Of a DNA stretch of 64,000 nt, positions 37,310 through 45,973 are shown in pieces. The position numbers and the translations under genes were made by a program. The DNA comes from WJKG01 sp964627305 (GTDB lineage: Bacteria; Zixibacteria; MSB-5A5; GN15; FEB-12). Position 1 is the first letter of the stretch. Each line of letters begins with the position of its first letter. The DNA lies in assembly GCA_964627305.1 (NCBI GenBank), contig CAZVHP010000001.1:1-64000 (forward strand), given 5' to 3'. The notes under the pieces were generated by a model that saw only the letters and a list, made by a program, of their open reading frames with translations, was not told the DNA's origin and ran no database searches.

Positions 37310-37906
37310 ATGAAGAAGAAAACCACCATCACCATCATCCTCGCCGCCGCCCTGCTGATCACCGGCACCGTCGTCGCCGCACCCGGCTGGGGCGCCCGCG
37401 GCGATCGCGACTGCTGGAACGATCGACCCAACATGCCCCGTTCATCCATGCACAGCAAGTACTGTGGACCCGGCAAGCCCGGCAGCAGACACTTCGGCGG
37501 CATGCACGGCGATGGCATCGGCATCCACCGACTGCTCCTGAACGCCGACAAACTCAATCTCACCGAGCAGCAGCAAAGCAAGCTCAAGAATCTGGCCGAG
37601 ACCTTCGCCCTCGAACGCGTCGACCTGAAATCCGACATCGAAAAGGCCCGCATCAAACTCAATACCCTGCGCGCCGAGAACTCCCCCTCACAGAACGCCG
37701 TCTTCTCTGCCATCGATAACCTCAGCGCCAAACGCGCCCAAATGCAGAAGATGATGTTCCGCCACCGTCAGGCCATCAACGATACCCTCACTCCCGAACA
37801 ACGCGACCAACTCAAGGAACTCCGCAACGATCGCATGAAACGCGGCCCGTGGTTCGATGCTGACGATGACGACGACAACCGACCGCGTCGCAGCAAGAAC
37901 AGGTAA
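37310..37906 (+). CDS. Periplasmic Spy/CpxP-like protein (second copy)
   Basis: This 198-residue exported protein has a signal peptide (about 1-25), a Gly/His/Cys-containing stretch (about 30-70) and then a helical Spy domain with two LTxxQ motifs: LTEQQQSKLKNL and LTPEQRDQLKEL, the family hallmark. An acidic DADDDDDNRPRR end follows. AAGGAGGTACACC precedes the ATG. With the previous gene it makes a pair of related chaperones or sensors in one sigma-factor operon. A strong terminator follows. Confidence 0.8.
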   Translation: MKKKTTITIILAAALLITGTVVAAPGWGARGDRDCWNDRPNMPRSSMHSKYCGPGKPGSRHFGGMHGDGIGIHRLLLNADKLNLTEQQQSKLKNLAETFALERVDLKSDIEKARIKLNTLRAENSPSQNAVFSAIDNLSAKRAQMQKMMFRHRQAINDTLTPEQRDQLKELRNDRMKRGPWFDADDDDDNRPRRSKNR

Positions 37907-37956
37907 CCTCCTCATATGCGATGCATCTGAGGCACTTCATTCGTTACTCCCCCAAA

Positions 37957-37982
37957 AAAGGCCCGCCCCTCGGCGGGCCTTT
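37957..37982. terminator. Strong intrinsic terminator
   Basis: AAAGGCCCGCC (37957-37967) pairs with GGCGGGCCTTT (37972-37982) around CCTC. The run of A's upstream makes it work in both directions. Confidence 0.85.
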
Positions 37983-38072
37983 GAATTTCACTACCACCAA
38001 ACCGTCAACCAAACCATCAATCCGCCTCGTCGCTGCCAGAATGGCCGCTTTCGTGCCATTTTGCCATTATTC

Positions 38073-38101
38073 TTGACACACACCACCGCCCACCATACCA
38101 T
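38073..38101 (+). promoter_or_regulatory. Promoter giving a leaderless rnr transcript
   Basis: TTGACA (38073-38078), a 17-bp spacer and TACCAT (38096-38101) are followed by only seven bases before ATG 38109. The transcript would start at or within a base or two of the ATG, and no ribosome site is present. Confidence 0.6.
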
Positions 38102-38108
38102 ATATCAC

Positions 38109-40394
38109 ATGTCATTCGATCACGATAAAATAGTAGAATTCGTCCGCCAGAAGTCACACCGACCCATGAAGGTCAAGGAACTGGCTGCTGCGCTGGATAT
38201 TCCCAAGCCGGAATACCGGAAGTTCCGCAACGTTATCAGCGAACTGATCGACTCCGGCGAACTCGTCCGCCTCAAGCGTAATCGCATCGGTCTGGCCTCG
38301 GAACTCAACGTCCTCGTCGCCCCCATAAGCATCACCCGCTCCGGGATCGGCTTCGTCGAGCAGGACAGCGATGACCCCGATATCCTCATCCCCGAGCGCC
38401 AGCTCGGCACCGCCCTTGACAGCGACAAGGTCATGGTCCGCCGGACCGGCACCATCGACGGCCGCCCCACCGGCGCCGTCATCCGCGTCGTCGAACGCGC
38501 CGCCCGCAACATCGTCGGTGTCGTACACACCAGCCGCCATTTCGTCTTCGTCACCCCCGACAACCCCCGCATCCACCGCGATATACTTATCCCCGCGAAA
38601 GACACTCAGGACGCCCGCGATGGTCAGAAAGTCGTGGCCGTGCTCGAGGAATGGGATGACCCCAACCGCAACCCCGTCGGACGTATCATCGAGGTCCTCG
38701 GCTTTCCCGGCGACCCCGGCGTCGATATGCTCACTGTTGTCAAGAGCTACAACCTCCCCGAAGAGTTCCCCCCGGAAGTCATCGATGAAGCCGAACGCGT
38801 CTCCGCCGCCTCCATCGACGAGGAAGCTCCGCGACGCGAAGACTACACCAACCAGTGCGTCTACACTATCGATCCGTCCGATGCCAAAGACTTCGATGAT
38901 GCCGTCAGTGTCGAGCGCCTCGATAACGGCTACCGACTCGGTGTGCATATCGCCGATGTCTCCCATTTCGTCCAGCCCGGCAGCGCCCTCGACAAGGAAG
39001 CCCTCGCCCGCGGAAATTCCGTCTATCTGCCCGGCATGGTGATCCCCATGATCCCCGAGGCACTCTCCAACGACATCTGCTCCCTGCGACCCGATCGCAA
39101 TCGCCTGGCCCATTCCGTAATTATCGATTTCGACTCCAAAGGGAACATGCTCTCCTGGAAGGTCAAAGATACCATCATCAAATCACGTGCTCGCCTTGCC
39201 TACGAACAGGTCCAGGAATTCTTTGACACCGGCACACCCGACAAGGCCACGCGCCCCGTCGCCGACAACCTCCTTGTCGCCCGCGAACTCGCTCAACTGC
39301 TGTGCAAACGACGATTCACCGAAGGGTCCCTCGATTTTGACCTGCCCGAGGCCAGCATCGTCCTCGACCAGCAGGGGAGCGTCCTCGAGATCGGCAATCG
39401 CATCCGCCTTGAGGCCCACCGCCTCGTCGAGGAGTTCATGCTCGCTGCCAACAAGGCCGTCGCCGTCCACGTCCACAAGAAGAGTGTCCCCTTCATCTAC
39501 CGTGTCCACGAGCGTCCCGACATCGAAAAAGTGCAGGACTTCGCCGATATGATGTCCCGCCTCGGCTATTCCTTCCCGGTCTCCGAGCATATCCAGCCCG
39601 CCGTCTTTGCCAAATTCCTCAAGAAGATCGAGGGCACCCCCGAAGAGGGATTCATCAACGAACTCATGCTCCGCTCCATGAAGAAAGCCGTCTACCAGCG
39701 CGAAAACATCGGCCACTTCGGCCTGGCATTCCGCCATTACACGCACTTCACCTCACCCATCCGACGCTACCCCGACTTGCTCGTCCACCGCCTGCTGCGG
39801 AAGCTCAAAGACGGACGCTACCCGAAGCAGTTCGCTGCGAAGGTCAACGATCTGATCGATCGCGCCGCGGTCCACTGCTCCGAAACCGAGCGCCTCGCCG
39901 AATCCGCCGAGCGACACGCCGTCAAGGTCAAACAGATCGCTTACATGGCCGACCACGTCGGCGAGACCTTCCCCGGCGTCATTACCGGTGTCACCGGCTA
40001 CGGCTTCTTCGTGCGTCTCGACGACCTCGGGGTGGAAGGACTCGTGCGGGTCTCGACCATCGACGACGACTACTACCACTTCGATGAGAAAAATTACCAG
40101 CTCGTCGGACGGCGCTCCCGAAAGACATACCGCCTCGGCTCGGCCGTCGAGGTCGGCGTCGTCCGGGTCGACAAGGCCAAAAACGAGCTGGACCTGTTTC
40201 TCGCCAAAACCGATGAGCAGCCCCCCGCTCCGGCAGCCGGCAAGGCCAGGCCCACACGCAGCAGCAAGTCACAAGGCGAAGCCAAAACCCAGACCAAGAC
40301 CAAAACCAAAACCAAAACCAGAACAAAGCCCGCCAACAACAAGACCGGCGCGGGGAAGACCTCCCGCAAGAGGAAACCCTCCCGCAGGAAGTAG
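38109..40394 (+). CDS. rnr: Ribonuclease R
   Basis: RNase R is the 3'-5' exoribonuclease that degrades structured RNA. The 761-residue protein has an N-terminal winged helix (about 1-60), cold-shock domains, an RNB catalytic domain with the Asp cluster in DPSDAKDFDDAVS (near residue 256) and RPDRNRLAHSV, and an S1 domain near 630-705 (FPGVITGVTGYGFFVRL). The C-terminal tail after 710 is a Lys/Thr/Arg-rich low-complexity region that could bind RNA. ATG 38109 gives the standard N-terminus. The promoter geometry implies a leaderless message. Confidence 0.95.
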   Translation: MSFDHDKIVEFVRQKSHRPMKVKELAAALDIPKPEYRKFRNVISELIDSGELVRLKRNRIGLASELNVLVAPISITRSGIGFVEQDSDDPDILIPERQLGTALDSDKVMVRRTGTIDGRPTGAVIRVVERAARNIVGVVHTSRHFVFVTPDNPRIHRDILIPAKDTQDARDGQKVVAVLEEWDDPNRNPVGRIIEVLGFPGDPGVDMLTVVKSYNLPEEFPPEVIDEAERVSAASIDEEAPRREDYTNQCVYTIDPSDAKDFDDAVSVERLDNGYRLGVHIADVSHFVQPGSALDKEALARGNSVYLPGMVIPMIPEALSNDICSLRPDRNRLAHSVIIDFDSKGNMLSWKVKDTIIKSRARLAYEQVQEFFDTGTPDKATRPVADNLLVARELAQLLCKRRFTEGSLDFDLPEASIVLDQQGSVLEIGNRIRLEAHRLVEEFMLAANKAVAVHVHKKSVPFIYRVHERPDIEKVQDFADMMSRLGYSFPVSEHIQPAVFAKFLKKIEGTPEEGFINELMLRSMKKAVYQRENIGHFGLAFRHYTHFTSPIRRYPDLLVHRLLRKLKDGRYPKQFAAKVNDLIDRAAVHCSETERLAESAERHAVKVKQIAYMADHVGETFPGVITGVTGYGFFVRLDDLGVEGLVRVSTIDDDYYHFDEKNYQLVGRRSRKTYRLGSAVEVGVVRVDKAKNELDLFLAKTDEQPPAPAAGKARPTRSSKSQGEAKTQTKTKTKTKTRTKPANNKTGAGKTSRKRKPSRRK
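40284..40328 (+). repeat. Hexanucleotide tandem repeat inside rnr
   Basis: ACC-AAA and near variants repeat about seven times and encode alternating Thr-Lys pairs in the RNase R tail. Because the unit is six bases, copy changes would alter tail length without breaking the frame. Confidence 0.7.
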
Positions 40395-40409
40395 AAGGAG
40401 CCGCTGACT

Positions 40410-41843
40410 GTGGCCGATGCGAAATCCCGTGTGGTGATCGTCACCAGCCCCGATCGCACCCACAGCGATCCCATCCGGTGGGAAAGGATCGGCGAGGTCA
40501 TCACCGAACTGTCCCACCTCTACCAGGTTGTGCGTGAACGCCATATCGATCTGATCCTCGCCGACGAATCCCGCACCGACCTCGTCCGCTCGGTCGGCAC
40601 TCGCGTCAGGCGCTTCAACCCGCTCACCGACATCTGGCGCGTCGTCGACTCCAATCACATCGGACACGATGAGCCGGGCTACATCGATGGCATCATCTCC
40701 CGCGAACTGGGGCAGCAGGGAGTCGAGCACAAGATTGCCGCCATCCTGCACGTCAAGAACCTCCTTGAGCAATACGGCATCGTCGGCCGCTCAGCCAAAA
40801 TCAAGGTCGTCGCCGAAACCATCGAACGCATTGCCCCGACCGAGGTCCCCGTGCTCATTGTCGGACCATCCGGCTCCGGAAAGGAACTCGTCTCCCGCGC
40901 CGTTCACGATCACTCTCCAAGGCGCGATCGCCCCTTCGTCGCCATCAACTGCGGTGCCCTCGCCGAGGGTGTCCTCGAATCCGAGCTGTTCGGCCACGAA
41001 AAAGGCGCCTTCACCGGCTCCGTCGGCAAACGTGAGGGGCTCTTCAGCAAGGCCGACCGCGGCACCATCTTCCTCGATGAAATCAGCGAAACCCGTGGCG
41101 ACCTCCAGGTGAAACTCCTGCGCGTACTCGAAGACGGTACCTACTATCCCGTCGGCTCCTCCGTCGCTCAGAAGGTCGATGTCCGCGTCGTCTCCGCCAC
41201 CAACCGTGACCTCACCGAGGCCATCGCCGACCGCTCCTTCCGCGAAGATCTCTACTACCGCATCGGTGTCGTCAAGATCACTCTGCCACCACTGCTGGAT
41301 CGCAAGAACGACATCCAGCCCCTGCTCACCCACTTCTGGAGGCATCACTCCGGCATGGACTACAGCGATGGCGCCCTTGACCTCCTCATGAAATACGACT
41401 GGCCCGGCAATGTCCGGCAGCTTCGCAACTTCGCCGATCGCATGGTCGCCCTGAAGGGCGGCCACGGACTGGTCGAGACCGAGGATGTCGAGCGCTTCAT
41501 CGAGGAACAACACATGGTCGCCTCCAACCTCCCGGTTTCCACCGGACGCACCGTCGAAGAAGCCGGCCAGGAACTGATCTACCGCGCCATCATGCAACTC
41601 GGCAACGAGGTCCGCCTGCTCCGCGAACTTATCCTCGCTCACCTGCCCCCAGAGGCCCCCGCCGAACAGGCTGCGTCGTCGCCACACCCTTCCGAATCCC
41701 CGCGCAGTATGGAACAGATGGAACAACAACTCATAGAAAAAGTCCTCGACGAAACCAGCGGCAACCGCAAAGAGGCTGCCCGACGTCTCGGCATCGGGGA
41801 ACGAACCCTTTACCGAAAGATCAAAAAGTACGGGCTGAGATGA
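40410..41843 (+). CDS. Sigma-54-dependent transcriptional activator with atypical sensor domain
   Basis: The 477-residue protein has three parts. The first, about 1-125, has a beta/alpha receiver-like look (RVVIVTSPD, IDLILADES), but I do not see the acidic pocket and Lys of a phosphorylatable receiver. The second, about 130-365, is an AAA+ domain with Walker A GPSGSGKE, the sigma-54 contact loop GAFTGS, Walker B GTIFLDEISE and an arginine finger region. The third is a C-terminal Fis-type HTH (NRKEAARRLGIGERTLYRKIKK). No histidine kinase gene is nearby. It follows rnr by 15 bp and overlaps the barrel gene by ATGA, and so is probably tied to the surface cluster. Confidence 0.92.
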   Translation: MADAKSRVVIVTSPDRTHSDPIRWERIGEVITELSHLYQVVRERHIDLILADESRTDLVRSVGTRVRRFNPLTDIWRVVDSNHIGHDEPGYIDGIISRELGQQGVEHKIAAILHVKNLLEQYGIVGRSAKIKVVAETIERIAPTEVPVLIVGPSGSGKELVSRAVHDHSPRRDRPFVAINCGALAEGVLESELFGHEKGAFTGSVGKREGLFSKADRGTIFLDEISETRGDLQVKLLRVLEDGTYYPVGSSVAQKVDVRVVSATNRDLTEAIADRSFREDLYYRIGVVKITLPPLLDRKNDIQPLLTHFWRHHSGMDYSDGALDLLMKYDWPGNVRQLRNFADRMVALKGGHGLVETEDVERFIEEQHMVASNLPVSTGRTVEEAGQELIYRAIMQLGNEVRLLRELILAHLPPEAPAEQAASSPHPSESPRSMEQMEQQLIEKVLDETSGNRKEAARRLGIGERTLYRKIKKYGLR

Positions 41844-43486
41844 ACACACGGCACTTATGGGGGCTGGTGCTGATCCTGCTTCTGCTGTACGCCGGACCAC
41901 TGCTGGCTCAGGAACTGACAACCGATATCTACCCCTCCGAGGACGAACTCGCCGAGGCCCTCGAACGCGGTGACATAGACTCCGCCCAATACTACCTCCT
42001 CTGGCAGTTGCGGCTCTTCGGACTCGACAGCTCCAATGTCTTCCTCGAGGACATCATCCCCAACCTGTCCCACTTCCTGCCCCTCCCGACCGAACTGACC
42101 AATACTACGGAACACTCACAACGCGAACCCTTCATCCGTGAGCAGCCGCATCCCCGCGACAGCTACGGCAGCGTCCGTCAGCAGTGGTACCGACCACTCG
42201 AACAGGACAAGCCCTGGGCATACAACTCCGACCTCCGTCTGCAGCCCGCCCGAACCATCCGCTCCGATCTCTCGCTGCGCCGTTCCCGCTCCGGCACGGA
42301 ACGATTCGTGCGGCGATCTCTCACATGGACTCCTGACAACTCCCCGCTGCGTCGCCTCACCCTCGGCAACTTCACCACCCGTTTCGCTATGGGCAGCATC
42401 ATCGGCCATCCCGGCAAACTGCTCACCTCCCCAAAGCGGCTCAGCGGACAGTCGTTGCTGTTCCCCGATTACGCCGGCTACAACGGCCTGCTTTCCGAAT
42501 GGCGCCTCCGTCAATGGCAGGCTCAAACCGTCACGGCTCTGTCCCGCGACGAGCACTTCGAACTGCTCACTGCCGCCGCCCTCATCGAGCGAAACTACCG
42601 ACGCTCCCGCCTTGGCATCATCTCCGGCTTCAACCGGCTCCGAAACCGCCACGACCGCGCCGCCACCGCCGATCTCAACCTCGGCCTTACCGGTCACACC
42701 CGCTACTCATCAGGATACGTCCGCTCCGAGATCAGCTACCAGTTCGGCGATCGACCTTCATGGCGTGCCGCGCTGCTCGAAGGCCGCCATCGCTTCCGCC
42801 ATGCCCAGCTCTCCTGGGCCGTCTGGGCCTACGGCAACAACTGGCACGACCTCACCGCCGGCAGCAAGTCCGCCATTCTCCGCCTGCCCGACACCATCTC
42901 GACCGCCGACTTCGCATATTCCTCCCGCCGCGTGGGTCAAAACGGCGGACTGCTGCGAACCATCGTCAAGCTGTCGCCCCAGCTTGACCTGACCAACAAC
43001 CTCGTCGCCGGCTATCACACCGACGGTAGCCATCGCTTCCAGTGGCTCGCTGCCCTCGACTGGCAGACCGGCAGCCCTCTGGCGTGGCGATTCGACCTGC
43101 TTCTTGACAACCGCCAGCTTGTTACCTCCACGGCTCCTGACCGAAACGATCTGAGAATCCGCCTCCAGTCGCGTTTTACCAGTGCCAACTGGCTGCTCAG
43201 GACCTATATTGCCTGGCAAACCCGCGAGGACAGGCCCGATTTCGCCTCCCTGCTGATCGACAGCAGGCTGACATCACCGCGTCTCGGCCGCATCGACCTC
43301 TGGGCCAACCTCGCCAGATGGAACCTGAACCAACAGACGCTTGACTACTACTACATGTATCTCCAGTTCACACAGCAATACCTGAACTCGCTTGAAATCG
43401 CTCTCAAACTCACCCACCGCTATGCGCGAGAGTATTCCCAACAGCACCAGACGAGCGTCTCCATAATAACGACGGTGACCCTGTGA
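41840..43486 (+). CDS. Predicted outer-membrane beta-barrel protein of unknown family
   Basis: The 548-residue protein has a signal peptide (cleavage near LLAQE, residue 24) and an acidic helical segment at about 28-75. From about 130 on there is a long series of alternating polar and hydrophobic strands rich in Arg, Tyr, Trp and Leu, such as LGLTGHTRYSSGYVRSEIS and LRIRLQSRFTSANWLL. It ends HQTSVSIITTVTL, a typical C-terminal strand. I recognise no family. It overlaps the sigma-54 activator gene by ATGA and the lamin-tail gene by GTGA, so all three are co-translated. It could be an export channel or a display anchor. Confidence 0.6.
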   Translation: MNTRHLWGLVLILLLLYAGPLLAQELTTDIYPSEDELAEALERGDIDSAQYYLLWQLRLFGLDSSNVFLEDIIPNLSHFLPLPTELTNTTEHSQREPFIREQPHPRDSYGSVRQQWYRPLEQDKPWAYNSDLRLQPARTIRSDLSLRRSRSGTERFVRRSLTWTPDNSPLRRLTLGNFTTRFAMGSIIGHPGKLLTSPKRLSGQSLLFPDYAGYNGLLSEWRLRQWQAQTVTALSRDEHFELLTAAALIERNYRRSRLGIISGFNRLRNRHDRAATADLNLGLTGHTRYSSGYVRSEISYQFGDRPSWRAALLEGRHRFRHAQLSWAVWAYGNNWHDLTAGSKSAILRLPDTISTADFAYSSRRVGQNGGLLRTIVKLSPQLDLTNNLVAGYHTDGSHRFQWLAALDWQTGSPLAWRFDLLLDNRQLVTSTAPDRNDLRIRLQSRFTSANWLLRTYIAWQTREDRPDFASLLIDSRLTSPRLGRIDLWANLARWNLNQQTLDYYYMYLQFTQQYLNSLEIALKLTHRYAREYSQQHQTSVSIITTVTL

Positions 43487-45129
43487 GACGCGGCGCTCTC
43501 ACACTGATGCTGTCATTGCTGTGCCTGATTGGCGCCGAATGCCTCGCTCGCGGCATCATCGTCAACGAAGTCATGGCTAACGAACCCGGCACCTCCCGAC
43601 GGCTCGAATGGGTCGAGCTGTACAACGATTCCAGCCTCTCCGTCCGCCTCTCAAACTACCTCCTCGTCGTAGGGACCGTCGTCATCGAACTGCCCGATAT
43701 CCGCCTCCGTCCCGACGAATACTACATCATCTGCCAGACCCTCTACGCCACCTCTGCCTACCCCGGCTTTGAAACATACTGGGGCGACAGCTCCGGCGTC
43801 TGGGGTGACTCCCCTTCAGAGACCCACATCCAGACACCCTTCGAGGCGCGAAGTCTCAGCCTGCCCAACTCCGGCGGCGCTGTCGTCCTCAGCGACAAGG
43901 CCTTCGCCGCCATTTCCGTATTCGGCTGGGATCAGGTCGGCCTGGACGGCTACTCCTGGGAACGACTGAACCCCCAGTCCGACTCCATCGTTCAGTGCGT
44001 TGACCTCTCCGGCTCAACTCCGGGATTCATCAACTCCCTCACGCCCGTGCCCGTCGACCTCGCCGTCGACTCCATCGCCGCCATCCACGCCGAGGGCCTG
44101 ACCACCATCACTGCCCACATCCATAACCGAGGCCTCACCACCGTCACCGATGCCATCGCCCACTTCCTCTACCCGCCGCCCACGCCCCAGGGCGTTCCCG
44201 ACACCATCGGTACTGCGCCCATCCCCGATCTGCAGCCCGGCGAACTCATCCCCGTCGAACGAATCTTCAGCCTGCCCGGCGTCTACGTCGACGTCATGGT
44301 CGATGTCCCCGCCGATGACCGCAACCGCAACAACCGTCGCGAACTGGTTGTCCCCGGTAACCAGTACCCGCCCTTCTACATTACCGAGTTCCTCGCCAAC
44401 CCCACCACCGATCTCGGCACCGAGTGGATAGAACTGCGCAACCGCCTTGATATCCCCTTCGACATTGCCAACTGGCTCATCGGCGACGCTCAGGGGTTCC
44501 ACATCATCTCCGAGTTCGAGCTGATCCTCGCTCCCGGTGAATACTTCATCCTTGCCCAAAACGCCTCCGCCTTCAACCAGTACTACCACGGCTTCGGACG
44601 ACCCGTCATCCAACCGCCGACATGGCCCCGACTCAACAACGATGTCGATGAAATCTCTCTGGTCGACCACCTCGGCATTCTCGCCGATTACGTCGCCTAT
44701 ACACAGGTCTACCCCGACAACTTCACCTGGTGCCGCGGCGAGGAATCACCCAACATCAACCGTTGGGGACGCTCCTCCGTACCCGGCGGCTCCCCCGGCG
44801 GCGCCAATCAGGTTGTGTTCGAAACCCGCATCGCACCCGTTACCATGTCTGCCGATCCTCCCGTCTTTGCCGCCCGAGCCGGTCACGGCCCCGACAGCAC
44901 CGCCTTCATCATCACCGCGCCCTCCGATGAATCCTACTCGCTCAGGATATTTGACCGGCAGGGGAGAGTCGTCCGCACCTTCGCAGACCGATCGCCCATC
45001 TTCTATGACCGCTACACCTGGCGCGGCGAGGACGACAATGGCGCCCTGCTGCCCATCGGCACCTACATCGCCCTCTATGAGGTCGATGGTGTCGGCACCG
45101 TCAAACTGGTGGTTGTCATTGCCCGGTGA
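43483..45129 (+). CDS. Secreted lamin-tail-domain protein with FlgD-like C-terminal Ig domain
   Basis: The 548-residue protein has a signal peptide (about 1-22). A first lamin-tail domain (about 23-180) has the motif VNEVMAN...LEWVELYND, a CARDB-like segment runs near 190-290, and a second lamin-tail domain (about 300-440) has ITEFLANP...TEWIELRN. The last about 80 residues are a FlgD-type Ig domain (YSLRIFDRQGRVVRTF...YTWRGEDDNGALLPIGTYIALYEV), which resembles the C-terminal sorting domains of FCB bacteria. A start GTG overlaps the previous stop. Surface binding or exported cargo is the likely role. Confidence 0.83.
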   Translation: MRRGALTLMLSLLCLIGAECLARGIIVNEVMANEPGTSRRLEWVELYNDSSLSVRLSNYLLVVGTVVIELPDIRLRPDEYYIICQTLYATSAYPGFETYWGDSSGVWGDSPSETHIQTPFEARSLSLPNSGGAVVLSDKAFAAISVFGWDQVGLDGYSWERLNPQSDSIVQCVDLSGSTPGFINSLTPVPVDLAVDSIAAIHAEGLTTITAHIHNRGLTTVTDAIAHFLYPPPTPQGVPDTIGTAPIPDLQPGELIPVERIFSLPGVYVDVMVDVPADDRNRNNRRELVVPGNQYPPFYITEFLANPTTDLGTEWIELRNRLDIPFDIANWLIGDAQGFHIISEFELILAPGEYFILAQNASAFNQYYHGFGRPVIQPPTWPRLNNDVDEISLVDHLGILADYVAYTQVYPDNFTWCRGEESPNINRWGRSSVPGGSPGGANQVVFETRIAPVTMSADPPVFAARAGHGPDSTAFIITAPSDESYSLRIFDRQGRVVRTFADRSPIFYDRYTWRGEDDNGALLPIGTYIALYEVDGVGTVKLVVVIAR

Positions 45130-45133
45130 ACCC

Positions 45134-45973
45134 ATGAAACACATTCTTTGCATCACATTCGTTCTGCTTGCCGCCACCGCGGCCGCCTATGATATGACCA
45201 CCGTCCGAACCGAGGGCCTCGGCGGCGCCATTGCCCTCTCACGCCCAAACGCCACCGATCTGACCGAACTCCCCGTCGCCAGCCTCCCCGAGGGCCGCCT
45301 GCTCATCGACCTCGGCGCCACGCGCCAGTACGAACTCTCGCAGCTCGACCAGGCCTTCCTCGCCTTCGCCGGTCGCTACCGCCTGCTTACCGCCGCCGCC
45401 AGCGTGTCGTTTTTCGGCGACGAGGACCTCCTGCTCGAACGCACCTCCAAACTCGCTCTCGCCGCCGCGTATCAGCACTACCATCTGGGCGCCACCATTT
45501 CCCACCGCCACCTGTCCTTCGGCGGCGGATTCGAAAGCCTCAGCGCCACCACCTTCGGCCTCTCCGCGGCGTTCCACTGGCGACCGATCCACCTCGCTCT
45601 CGTTGGCGACAACCTCTCCCGTCCTCGCCTGCATCAGGCCGCCCCGCCGGAAGAGCCACGCTACAGCCTGTTTGCCGAAATCGAGGGCCGCGGCTCCTAC
45701 TCCGTTGTCGCCCGAGCCACCGCCCAAACCAACCAGGACCTGCAACTGGCCTTCGGTCAACTGGTCCAGGTGACCGATTACGGCCTCATCTTCTGGGGTA
45801 TCGCCACCCAGCCCATGAAATACGGCGGCGGCATCCAGCTCACCTATGGCCCCACCCTCATCACTTACGCCGCCTCCTACCACCCCGATCTCGGCTTCTC
45901 TCAGACCATCTCGCTCTCCTTTGCCCTCGGAGCAAAAGCCGTCGACCCGAACACACGAGCATGGTTGCCATGA
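45134..45973 (+). CDS. PorV/PorQ-like outer-membrane protein
   Basis: The 279-residue protein has a short signal peptide (cleaved near AAAY) followed by TVRTEGLGGAIALSRPNATDL. That has the pattern of the N-terminal plug of FadL/PorV/PorQ-like barrels (GxGGAxxAxxxD), although the usual Asn is absent. Beta strands ending in QTISLSFALGA follow. In type IX secretion, PorV-like proteins carry cargo to the attachment complex. No other type IX secretion gene is in the window, so this is by resemblance only. It lies 4 bp downstream of the lamin-tail gene and overlaps dgt by ATGA. Confidence 0.45.
   Translation: MKHILCITFVLLAATAAAYDMTTVRTEGLGGAIALSRPNATDLTELPVASLPEGRLLIDLGATRQYELSQLDQAFLAFAGRYRLLTAAASVSFFGDEDLLLERTSKLALAAAYQHYHLGATISHRHLSFGGGFESLSATTFGLSAAFHWRPIHLALVGDNLSRPRLHQAAPPEEPRYSLFAEIEGRGSYSVVARATAQTNQDLQLAFGQLVQVTDYGLIFWGIATQPMKYGGGIQLTYGPTLITYAASYHPDLGFSQTISLSFALGAKAVDPNTRAWLP

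Noticed and set aside
40284..40328. Short repeats as a CRISPR array
   Set aside because: They are contiguous six-base units in a coding frame with no spacers. No CRISPR array was seen in the window.
45134..45973. Firm assignment of the last barrel as PorV of a type IX secretion system
   Set aside because: No PorK, L, M, N, SprA or PorU genes are in the window and the N-terminal motif is only partial. A PorV-like label at low confidence is as far as the sequence allows.
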